8,219 bases of DNA, taken from positions 1-8,219 of the forward strand of contig JAKBTP010000183.1 in NCBI GenBank assembly GCA_021844355.1, in the 5' to 3' direction. A program made the translations under genes and the position numbers. Below are positions 1 through 6,061 of this stretch, piece after piece (the stretch's first letter is position 1; each line of letters begins with the position of its first letter). The notes below the pieces were generated by a model. That model had not been told where the DNA came from. It saw only the letters and a list, made by a program, of their open reading frames with translations, and searched no databases. The DNA comes from a bacterium. GTDB taxonomy: Bacteria; Chloroflexota; Dormibacteria; Aeolococcales; Bog-877.

Positions 1-60
1 GTGGTGGAGCAGCTGGCGGCCGAGACGATGCAGGGAGTCCGCGGCCCACTACCCGGTTGA
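1..60 (+). CDS. Possible C-terminal end of an unidentified gene (partial)
   Basis: The first frame from base 1 is open for 19 codons and ends at TGA 58-60, giving a tail VVEQLAAETMQGVRGPLPG. Fifteen of the 19 codons end in G or C, as in the real genes here. The minus-strand esterase ends at base 66, so the two would converge with only 5 bases between stops. The fragment is too short to assign to a family. The opposite strand also has an open frame across these bases, so this remains a weak call. Confidence 0.35.
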   Translation: MVEQLAAETMQGVRGPLPG

Positions 61-65
61 GCCGG

Positions 66-806
66 TCAGCAGAAGCGGGGCAGGTGGTGGGCGAGCTGGG
101 CCCCCCAGGAAGGCCAGTCGTGCGGGACGTCCCAGCCCCAGAGGTCGAGCTCGCAGGGGAGGCCCTTGGCCTGGAGGAGGGCGGCGAAGTCCCGGGTGGA
201 CTGGAGGGCTCCGGTGGTGTCCTCGAAGGCTCCCTGCCCGCACACCAAAAGCAGCCGGCAGCGCCGGCGCAACCAGTCCAGGTGGTCGCCCTCGGCATTC
301 CGCATGTAGTCCATGGGGTTGTTGAAGTAGGCGGTGTCCCCGCGCTCCCAGCCTCCACCCACCACCGAGACGTCGTACACCCCGGAGAAGCAGAGGGAGA
401 GGGGGAAGAGGTCGGCCCGTCGGAGGCAGAAGTTGGCCGCGTGGAAGGCGCCGAAACTGAATCCCAGTACCCCCACATCCTGCGGCCCCCCGCAGTCCCT
501 GTGGATGAGGGGGACCACCTGGTCCACTACGAAGGCCTCGAAGGCGAGGTGGGCTCGGGCCCGCTGCTCCAGCGAGAGCTCGGAGTTGCGCCAGGAGGAG
601 CGGTCGAAGCTGTCCAGGCAGTAGATCTTCGCCCGGCCCCCCTCGGCCAGCTGCCCCACCGAGTCCAGCATCCCCCGCTCCTCGAAGTCGGTGGCTGCGC
701 CCATGTCGGTCGGGAAGGCCAGGAAGGGGCGTCCGTAGTGGCCGTGGGCGATCACCCGCCGCGCGCCCAGGGTTCCCCCGTCCAGCCAGGCCTCGTCCCT
801 TCTCAA
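66..806 (-). CDS. Putative esterase, alpha/beta hydrolase fold (COG4947-like)
   Basis: This 246-residue protein has the layout of the COG4947 'esterase/lipase superfamily' group. It starts with a short lead-in (W7, L13) and then the strand HGHYGRPFLAFPTDMG (residues 21-36). The nucleophile elbow GFSFGA gives Ser117, FNNPMDYM (161-168) follows, an acidic residue lies near Glu195/Asp196, and the C-terminal PHDWPSW gives His229. These match a Ser-Asp/Glu-His triad of a cytoplasmic serine hydrolase. There is no signal peptide or membrane segment, and the natural substrate is unknown for the family. The start is TTG at 806-804 without a convincing Shine-Dalgarno sequence. It lies 7 bases after the stop of the upstream Fes-like esterase, so translation is probably coupled. 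TTG is preferred because the residues right after it match the expected family N-terminus, and the next in-frame candidates (GTG at codon 18, ATG at codon 35) would delete it. Family assignment is firm; the specific reaction is not known. Confidence 0.88.
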   Translation of the reverse strand: MRRDEAWLDGGTLGARRVIAHGHYGRPFLAFPTDMGAATDFEERGMLDSVGQLAEGGRAKIYCLDSFDRSSWRNSELSLEQRARAHLAFEAFVVDQVVPLIHRDCGGPQDVGVLGFSFGAFHAANFCLRRADLFPLSLCFSGVYDVSVVGGGWERGDTAYFNNPMDYMRNAEGDHLDWLRRRCRLLLVCGQGAFEDTTGALQSTRDFAALLQAKGLPCELDLWGWDVPHDWPSWGAQLAHHLPRFC

Positions 807-813
807 CGCTGAT

Positions 814-1887
814 TCATCCGAAGACGCGGAGGAGGAGATCCTTGAGGTGCGGGTCGAAGGCGTCCCGCCAGGCCACCCAGTTGTGGGCGTCGCACAGGCG
901 GTGGAGTTCGGCTGGGTACCGGAGCCGGCCCAGTGAGCTGGTCATCGCGGTGCTGGCCAGGAGGGTCACCTCAACCACTCCACAGGTGAGGGCGGCGGGG
1001 ACGGGGGCGGCGGCGGCCACAGCCTGGTGGATGCGCTCGGTGAACATGCAGATCCGCTCCACGGGGTCGAAGGGCAGCTCCTGGGAGAAGTAATGGTGGT
1101 TGAAGAAGCTGCCCGACTGCAACAGAAGCCCTCCCACCGCCCCCGGTCTCTCCCACTGCAGGTGCAGGGCAGCCACCGCCCCCAGGCTGGCACCCATCGC
1201 CACCCGCCCGGACGGGCCGGTCCGCACGGGGATGAGCTGCTCGAGTTGCGGGATCACCTCTTCGGAGAGGACCCTGGCGAACTCCGGCGACGCCGAGTAG
1301 TCCTGGTCACGCCGCACCGGGTGAAGTAGGGCGGCACGAAAGGGGGGAAGCTCTCCCCGGTTCACCTGGTGGTCGAGGAACTGGGTGAGCTGGGAGTAGA
1401 GGTCGTACTCCAAGCCATCGAATGCCAGCAAGAGGGGGAGGCGCCGGTCGGCCGTGACTCCCGACGGAGACCAGATTCGGACATGCATCGAAAGGTTCAG
1501 CCCCGGACAGGCGACCTCCAGGTCGACGGAGTCCCCGCGGGGGAGGGCGGCCACCCTCGACCAATCCGGGGCGCGATACTCGGGGAACTCCAGAACCGAC
1601 TTGTCGCCGAATGGGGAGGGGGCCCGTCTCGGATTGCCCGGGTCGCAGACCAGCTGCCGGCTTCCGTCCTGGTGGCGGAGCTCGAAGAGGTACTCCATCC
1701 GGTCCACCGGGGGGCGGGGCACGACGACTGAGAACCCCTCCCTGGTGCGGGCGAGCTCCGGACCGGGCCGCGGCCAGAAGACCTCCTGGAACAGGGCCAC
1801 CCCAGCCAGCTCCGTTGGGGGGTCGGGGTAGGGGTATACGAACTGGACCTCGGAGCTGGACGTCTCCGGTCCTGAGGTCGCGGCCAC
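814..1887 (-). CDS. Enterochelin-esterase-like (Fes/putative esterase) alpha/beta hydrolase
   Basis: From GTG 1887 this is a 357-residue two-part protein. The N-terminal half is an immunoglobulin-like domain with the hallmarks MEYLFELRHQDG, CDPGNP and FGDKSVLEFPEY. This is the arrangement of Fes/YbbA-type esterases and actinobacterial 'alpha/beta hydrolase-fold' proteins. The C-terminal PF00756-type catalytic domain has the elbow MGASLGA (Ser234 in this numbering), CGVVE (Glu306) and DAHNWVAWRDAFDP (His335), so the triad looks intact. It should hydrolyse an ester bond, by analogy in a siderophore or similar compound, in the cytoplasm; there is no signal peptide. The frame stays open upstream to GTG 2139, but between about 2010 and 1888 only about half of the codons end in G/C, against roughly 90% inside the gene. 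The better-coding frame there ends at TAG 1931-1929, so I take the upstream part as a different, broken gene. GTG 1887 lacks a strong ribosome-binding site, so the exact start is uncertain. The gene is followed after 7 bases by a second esterase, very likely in the same operon. Confidence 0.85.
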   Translation of the reverse strand: MAATSGPETSSSEVQFVYPYPDPPTELAGVALFQEVFWPRPGPELARTREGFSVVVPRPPVDRMEYLFELRHQDGSRQLVCDPGNPRRAPSPFGDKSVLEFPEYRAPDWSRVAALPRGDSVDLEVACPGLNLSMHVRIWSPSGVTADRRLPLLLAFDGLEYDLYSQLTQFLDHQVNRGELPPFRAALLHPVRRDQDYSASPEFARVLSEEVIPQLEQLIPVRTGPSGRVAMGASLGAVAALHLQWERPGAVGGLLLQSGSFFNHHYFSQELPFDPVERICMFTERIHQAVAAAAPVPAALTCGVVEVTLLASTAMTSSLGRLRYPAELHRLCDAHNWVAWRDAFDPHLKDLLLRVFG

Positions 1888-1928
1888 CGGATGACCATAG
1901 CGGGAACCTGGGCTGCGGCAGACGGGCC

Positions 1929-2501
1929 CTACTCGGAGTTGGGACCTGGGAGTAGCGGGCGCAGCCGACCTCGGTCCAGCTGTTCGAAGGGCTCGCGGCT
2001 GACTGCCCCAGCCCCGGGGCGCGGACCCGTTCACTTCATCCTCCCAACGCCTCAGGAGCCCCTCCGCCAGATCACTGCCGCCGGTGAGCTCGACGGGCCA
2101 GCTGTCCCGGCGGATCGTCTCCAGCCGGGCCAGCAACACCCGCTCGGTCGGGGGGTCAGGGGGCGGGATCTAGCAGCCCACGACCTCCCCGGGAACGCGC
2201 TGGGCGAAGAGCGCCAGCTCGTGGTCACCGGTCCCCGGGGACGCGGACCACCCCGGTCAAGAGGCGCTGTCGGGAACGGCCCGGAAGCCGGACCAGCTGC
2301 AGCTGGCGCGCCCGCCAGGCCCGGTAGCGATGCGAGAACGCCGCCAGCGACTCCCCCCTCGCTCCCGGACCCCAAGGTGCAGCCAGACCGTTCTGAGGGC
2401 GGCTCGTGGTTCGGCCTTCAGCTCCCGGAGCGCCTCCCGGAAGTCCTCACCGACCGGACCGGCGGAGGGCCAACGCTAGGAGCATCCTGGAGCACAGTCA
2501 T
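1929..2501 (-). pseudogene. Broken unidentified gene with several frame disruptions
   Basis: No intact gene fits between the transporter stop (2566) and the esterase start (1887). The minus strand instead shows successive pieces of plausible protein in different frames, each with high third-position GC. About 2442-2359 gives an acidic/basic helix-like stretch ending in TVWLHLGV. The frame changes at the G6 run (2353-2358) to SLAAFSHRYRAWRARQL. It changes again near the CCCCGGGG at 2233-2240 to DHELALFAQRVPGEVVGC, which hits an in-frame TAG (2172-2170). The same frame then continues through LLARLETIRRDSWPVEL to about 2012, where a further shift leads to REPFEQLDRGRLRPLLPG and the stop TAG 1931-1929. 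Third-position GC is about 90% in the two central pieces and about 86% in the piece beyond the TAG. The start is unclear: ATG 2501 or ATG 2485, in different frames. Stitched together it would be about 170-190 residues. I do not recognise the family. Homopolymer sequencing errors could explain the shifts but not the TAG. Confidence 0.55.
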
Positions 2502-2565
2502 CGTCCGTTGGTCTGAAAGGCCCAGTTCCCGCCATCCCCCAACGGGCTCAATCTGGTGGGAAACC

Positions 2566-3777
2566 TCAGCCCGGAACCGTGGGGGCGGGCCTGCGGAGGA
2601 GCATCCCGCGCGCCGCCAGGAGTACGAGTGCACCGGAGAGCGCCTCCACAGCTGCCAGCCCCCAGGCCCACCCGTATCCGAGGTGGGCGGCGAGGACGCC
2701 GAAGAGTAGAGGGCCGAGGACGGATCCCACCCGGCCCCCGGTCTGGGTTATGCCCGTGGCCCGCCCGGGGGCTGCCGGATGGGTCCGCACCACCGCGTAG
2801 TTGAAAAGGCCGTTCCACCCCCAGCCGACCCCGAAGGCGAGCACCGCCCCAGGGACCATCAGCACCGGCCGTTGAAGCGTTGTCCCCAGGCTGAGCAGGG
2901 AGAAGCCGACCACCCCCACCACGATCATGCCGAACACGAACACCAGGTGCCGCCCCTGCCGCCGGTCGGCCAGGGCGCCGACCGCCACCCGCACCGCCAC
3001 CGCCGTCCCGCTGGCCAGGGCCGCCAGCAGCCCAGCCATACCCACCGGCACGCCGCCAGCCACCGCGGAGGTGACCAAGAACGCCCCCAGGGAGGAGCAG
3101 GCGGTCAGGGCCAGGCCGAAGCCGAGCGCGAGAGCGATGAGGGGCCCCGCGGGTTCGCGCGGTCCACGGGCCTGGGCCGCGGCCCGTCGCTGAGCCGAGG
3201 TGAGACGGGGCCTGGGCAGGGCCACGGCGGAGACCAGCGCCAGGGCGGCGGCGCCGACGAACGCCCATCGCCATCCCACGGTGAGGGCCAGGGCGGGCAC
3301 GGCGAGCCCTCCCAGGAGCGCGGCCAGGGGCACCGCCGCCTGCTTCACCCCGAAGGCCAGCCCCTGCCGCGCGGGAGCGATGCGGCGCGCCAGGAAGAGA
3401 TTCGAACCCACCTGCCCGGCTGAGCTGGCCAGCCCGGCGAGCACCATGATCGCCGCCAGCTCAGGCCAGCTGCCGGCCGCCCCCGCCACCAGGAGCAGGC
3501 TGATCGCGCTGGCCAGGACCGAGTTGCGGAGCAGCCGGGTGCCCCCCATCCGCTCGGCCAAGTTGCCGGAGGGGGCAGCGGCCAGGGCTGCCGCCGCGTA
3601 AAAAAAGCCCACCACCACCCCCAGCTCCGCCGCCCCGAAGTGCATGCTGGCCCGGATCTGGACCGCCAGGGTCCCCACCAGGAAGGTGGGCAGGCTGATG
3701 GCCGTGACCGCTGCGACGACCACCCCCAGCTCCCGCCAGGGCCGCGAGGGCGGCCGCGCTCCGGGGTTGTCGGGCAT
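2566..3777 (-). CDS. Major facilitator superfamily (MFS) transporter
   Basis: This is a 403-residue integral membrane protein with the size and hydrophobicity pattern of 12-TM MFS carriers. TM1 spans about 17-39 and TM2 about 50-70. The cytoplasmic motif A GNLAERMGGTRLLR follows at 71-84. Six segments run to about residue 187, then a basic central loop (189-210, with RRAAAQARGPREP), then six more segments. The second half repeats motif A as GALADRRQGRHLV (267-279). The FGVKQAAVPLAALLGG stretch (142-157) resembles the motif C region of drug/metabolite antiporters. Substrate and direction cannot be read from sequence; export of a small organic molecule by proton antiport is the usual role. The start is ATG 3777, because the frame continues open far upstream only as a shadow of the divergent hydrolase and the hydrophobic core begins right after this Met. 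It is divergent from the plus-strand hydrolase and upstream of two esterases on the same strand. An inverted repeat overlaps its ribosome-binding region. Confidence 0.9.
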   Translation of the reverse strand: MPDNPGARPPSRPWRELGVVVAAVTAISLPTFLVGTLAVQIRASMHFGAAELGVVVGFFYAAAALAAAPSGNLAERMGGTRLLRNSVLASAISLLLVAGAAGSWPELAAIMVLAGLASSAGQVGSNLFLARRIAPARQGLAFGVKQAAVPLAALLGGLAVPALALTVGWRWAFVGAAALALVSAVALPRPRLTSAQRRAAAQARGPREPAGPLIALALGFGLALTACSSLGAFLVTSAVAGGVPVGMAGLLAALASGTAVAVRVAVGALADRRQGRHLVFVFGMIVVGVVGFSLLSLGTTLQRPVLMVPGAVLAFGVGWGWNGLFNYAVVRTHPAAPGRATGITQTGGRVGSVLGPLLFGVLAAHLGYGWAWGLAAVEALSGALVLLAARGMLLRRPAPTVPG

Positions 3778-3778
3778 G

Positions 3779-3796
3779 GGTTGGATTCTCCCAACC
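3779..3796. promoter_or_regulatory. Inverted repeat abutting the MFS start codon (operator or RNA hairpin)
   Basis: The sequence GGTTGGATTCTCCCAACC has two perfect 6-base arms around a 6-base centre, one base upstream of the transporter ATG. In the transporter mRNA the loop and arm contain the only purine-rich ribosome-binding candidate near the start (GGGAGA), so folding would mask it. The same site lies in the 87-base divergent intergenic region and could instead bind a regulator dimer. A 12-base palindrome match in high-GC DNA can occur by chance, so function is inferred. Confidence 0.35.
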
Positions 3797-3853
3797 TCTC
3801 GGGGTGGCCGGCGCGACCTGCGATGATCCCCTCCACGCTGACGAGGCCAGCAC

Positions 3854-3859
3854 GGGAGG
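3854..3859 (+). promoter_or_regulatory. Shine-Dalgarno site setting the hydrolase start at 3865
   Basis: GGGAGG lies 5 bases before ATG 3865. It decides this start over the in-frame ATG 3823 and earlier codons, which have no comparable site and would add residues without family character. Confidence 0.7.
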
Positions 3860-3864
3860 CGGAG

Positions 3865-4749
3865 ATGGAACACAGAAGGCACCGGGTGCAGACCCCGGAC
3901 GGTCGCAACCTCGACGTCATGGACGCCGGGGAGCCCACCGGTGCGGTGGTGTACTACCACCACGGCACGCCTGGGTCCTGCCTTCTGGCTCCAGAGTGGG
4001 TGGACGACGCGTTTAGTCGAGGCCTCCGGCTGATCAGCCACTCCCGGCCCGGGTACGGAGGGTCCGACCGCCTGGAGGGCCGGAGCGTGGGCCAGGTGGT
4101 TGAGGACGTGGCGACAGTCCTCGACCACCTCAAGGTCGAGCGCTGCGCCACCTGGGGGCTCTCCGGGGGCGGTCCCCACGCCCTCGCCTGTGCTGCCCTC
4201 CTTCCCGGCCGGGTGGTGGCTGCCGCCAGCATCTCCGGAGTCGCGCCCTACGGGGTGGATGGTCTGGACTGGGTGGAGGGGATGGGGGAGCTGAACGTCC
4301 AGGAGTTTCAGACGGCGATCGCCGGGGACCGGGCGGCGGTGCTGGCGTCCGCCGACGCCATGGCCGAGGCCCTCCGGCAGGCTGGTCCGGAGCAGCTCGC
4401 CCAAGAGATGGCCACCATACTCAGCCCGGTGGACGCCGCCGCCATGGGAACTTCGTTCGGGGAGTTTCTGGTCGCCACGACCGCGGAGGGGTTGGCTCGG
4501 GGCGGCGCCGGGTCGGCCGACGACGACCTGGCCTTTGTCAGGCCCTGGGGCTTCGACGTGGGCGCGATCACGATCCCCGTGCAGATCTGGCAGGGGGAGC
4601 AGGACCTCATGGTCCCCGCCGCGCACGGGGCCTGGCTCGCCGCCCACATTCCCGGAGCCGAGGCCCACCTCGAGCCGTCCCTCGGGCACCTCACGGTCAC
4701 CGCCATCCGCATAGGGGAGGTCCACTCCTGGCTGGCCGGCCACCTCTGA
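3865..4749 (+). CDS. Alpha/beta hydrolase (lipase/epoxide-hydrolase-like superfamily)
   Basis: This 294-residue protein has a complete alpha/beta hydrolase core. The oxyanion strand is YYHHGTPGS (30-38), followed by SRPGYGGSD (60-68) and the nucleophile elbow GLSGGGPHA with Ser100. An alpha-helical lid insertion spans about 130-225. WQGEQDLMVP provides Asp247, and SLGHLTV provides His275. The HHGTPGS plus GLSGGGPHALACA pattern is typical of the broad actinobacterial 'alpha/beta fold hydrolase' group related to proline iminopeptidases and haloperoxidase-like esterases. A hydrolase of ester, lactone or similar bonds in the cytoplasm is expected, and the substrate cannot be told. The start ATG 3865 is set by the GGGAGG at 3854. 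The gene is transcribed away from the MFS transporter across an 87-base gap, so the two may share regulation. It is followed by the thiolase after 85 bases. Confidence 0.9.
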   Translation: MEHRRHRVQTPDGRNLDVMDAGEPTGAVVYYHHGTPGSCLLAPEWVDDAFSRGLRLISHSRPGYGGSDRLEGRSVGQVVEDVATVLDHLKVERCATWGLSGGGPHALACAALLPGRVVAAASISGVAPYGVDGLDWVEGMGELNVQEFQTAIAGDRAAVLASADAMAEALRQAGPEQLAQEMATILSPVDAAAMGTSFGEFLVATTAEGLARGGAGSADDDLAFVRPWGFDVGAITIPVQIWQGEQDLMVPAAHGAWLAAHIPGAEAHLEPSLGHLTVTAIRIGEVHSWLAGHL

Positions 4750-4834
4750 GGCCTGCGCCCGCGGGCCAGGGGCGGAGTCCTGACCACGGCGGGCCTGAAA
4801 ATGTGGTAGCCGCCGGTTTCCTGGGAGAGTTGCC

Positions 4835-6028
4835 ATGGCAGAGGTTGTGATCGCGGAGGCGGTCCGCACCCCGATCGGTCGCTACGGCGGTGTCCTGGCC
4901 TCTGTGCGCCCGGACGACCTGGCCGCCGGGGTGCTAGCCGGGGTGGTGGCCAGGGCCGGGCTGGACCCAGGGGAGCTGGAGGACGTCTACTGCGGCTGCA
5001 CCAACCAGGCGGGTGAGGACAACCGCAACGTCGCCCGCATGGCGCTCCTGCTGGCCGGATTCCCCGTGGAGGTGGCCGGATGCACCGTCAACCGGCTGTG
5101 TGGCAGCGGGCTGGAGGCTGTCGCCGAGGCCGCGCGCGCGATCATGGTAGGCGACGCCGAGCTGTGCATCGGCGCGGGGGTGGAGTCCATGAGCCGCGCC
5201 CCCTGGGTGATGTCCAAGCCCGACCGTCCTCGCCCCCGTGGTCCCCAGCAGATCGAGGACACCGCTCTGGGCTGGCGGCTGGTGAACCCCAGGATGGAGC
5301 AGCTGTACGGCACCGAGTCGATGGGGGAGACCGCGGAGAACCTGGCGGATATGTACTCGATCCCCCGCGCCGCCCAGGACGAGTTCGCTCTTCAGAGCCA
5401 TCGCAAGGCGGTGGCGGCTCAGGCCGCCGGACGCCTCCAGGAGGAGCTGCTGCCGGTCGCGGTGCCGAAGGGGGAGGTCACGGTGGACGAGTGCCCGCGC
5501 GCCGACACCTCCCTGGAGCGGCTGGCGGCGCTGCGCCCGGTGTTCCGCTCCGGAGGCACCGTGACCCCGGGCAATTCCAGCCCCCTCAACGACGGCGCCG
5601 CGGCGCTGCTCCTCGCCTCGGCGGAGGCCGCTCGGGCGCGGGGACTGAGGCCCCTGGCCAGGCTGCGTTCGCTGGCCGTGGCGGGCGTTCCGCCGAGGAT
5701 CATGGGGATCGGACCGGTCCCCGCCACCCGCAAGGCCCTGGACCGCGCCGGGCTGACCCTCGCCGACATCGACCTCATCGAGCTCAACGAGGCGTTCGCC
5801 GCCCAGGCGCTGGCGGTCCTGCGGGAGTGGGAGGTGGATCCCGCGGACCCCCGGCTGAACGTCAACGGTGGGGCGATCGCCCTGGGGCACCCGGTGGGTT
5901 GCTCGGGGGCGCGGATCCTGGTGACCCTGGTCCACGAGATGCGCCGGCGAAGGGCCCGGCTGGGCCTTGCCACCATGTGCATCGGGGTGGGCCAGGGGAT
6001 CGCGGCGGTGGTGGAGGCGGTGGACTGA
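4835..6028 (+). CDS. Thiolase (acetyl-CoA acyltransferase, 3-oxoadipyl-CoA thiolase-like)
   Basis: This is a complete 397-residue thiolase. The acyl-accepting cysteine is in NRLCGSGLEA (Cys89). Other hallmarks are GVESMSRAPWVM (115-126), ETAENLADMY (165-174), NSSPLNDGAAA (247-257) and the ELNEAFAAQ loop (316-324). NVNGGAIALGHPVGCSGAR (342-360) supplies His352, and MCIGVGQG supplies the general-base Cys382. All catalytic residues are present. The enzyme cleaves a 3-oxoacyl-CoA with CoA to give acetyl-CoA, or condenses two acyl-CoAs in reverse. The stretch GCTNQAGEDNRNVARMALLLAGFPVEV (54-80) and the W-R-x-V-N-P region are closest to PcaF/PaaJ-type 3-oxoadipyl-CoA thiolases of aromatic degradation. 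Related fatty-acid thiolases share them, and no other beta-ketoadipate genes are in view, so no symbol is given. ATG 4835 is preceded by GGGAG at 4823-4827. It probably starts an operon with the DUF885 gene 33 bases downstream. Confidence 0.93.
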   Translation: MAEVVIAEAVRTPIGRYGGVLASVRPDDLAAGVLAGVVARAGLDPGELEDVYCGCTNQAGEDNRNVARMALLLAGFPVEVAGCTVNRLCGSGLEAVAEAARAIMVGDAELCIGAGVESMSRAPWVMSKPDRPRPRGPQQIEDTALGWRLVNPRMEQLYGTESMGETAENLADMYSIPRAAQDEFALQSHRKAVAAQAAGRLQEELLPVAVPKGEVTVDECPRADTSLERLAALRPVFRSGGTVTPGNSSPLNDGAAALLLASAEAARARGLRPLARLRSLAVAGVPPRIMGIGPVPATRKALDRAGLTLADIDLIELNEAFAAQALAVLREWEVDPADPRLNVNGGAIALGHPVGCSGARILVTLVHEMRRRRARLGLATMCIGVGQGIAAVVEAVD

Positions 6029-6050
6029 GCCCGCCCGGACACGTTGCTTG

Positions 6051-6058
6051 AGGAGGTG
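6051..6058 (+). promoter_or_regulatory. Shine-Dalgarno site setting the DUF885 start at 6062
   Basis: AGGAGGTG lies just before ATG 6062 with about 5 bases between the GGAGG core and the start. It falls inside the stretch that would be coding if the in-frame TTG 6044 were used, so ATG 6062 is the better start. Confidence 0.75.
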
Positions 6059-6061
6059 AGC

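Noticed and set aside
57..812. 251-codon open frame on the plus strand opposite the esterase
   Set aside because: Low-complexity G/E/V/P-rich translation without family character. The minus-strand frame has a full catalytic triad. It is a high-GC shadow.
1891..2709. 272-codon open frame on the plus strand across the broken gene region
   Set aside because: The translation is G/P/R/S-rich and resembles no protein. It runs into the transporter's 3' end, and the minus-strand pieces have better codon use and protein character.
4750..4834. Terminator or promoter between hydrolase and thiolase
   Set aside because: GCCCGCGGGC (4757-4766) is palindromic but has no loop or U-run, and the A-rich patch near 4797-4804 has no convincing -35/-10 pair. 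Neither is supported.
3778..4869. Upstream extension of the MFS frame to 767 codons
   Set aside because: The extra residues are the antisense of the alpha/beta hydrolase and carry no membrane segments. The transporter's own Met at 3777 directly precedes TM1.
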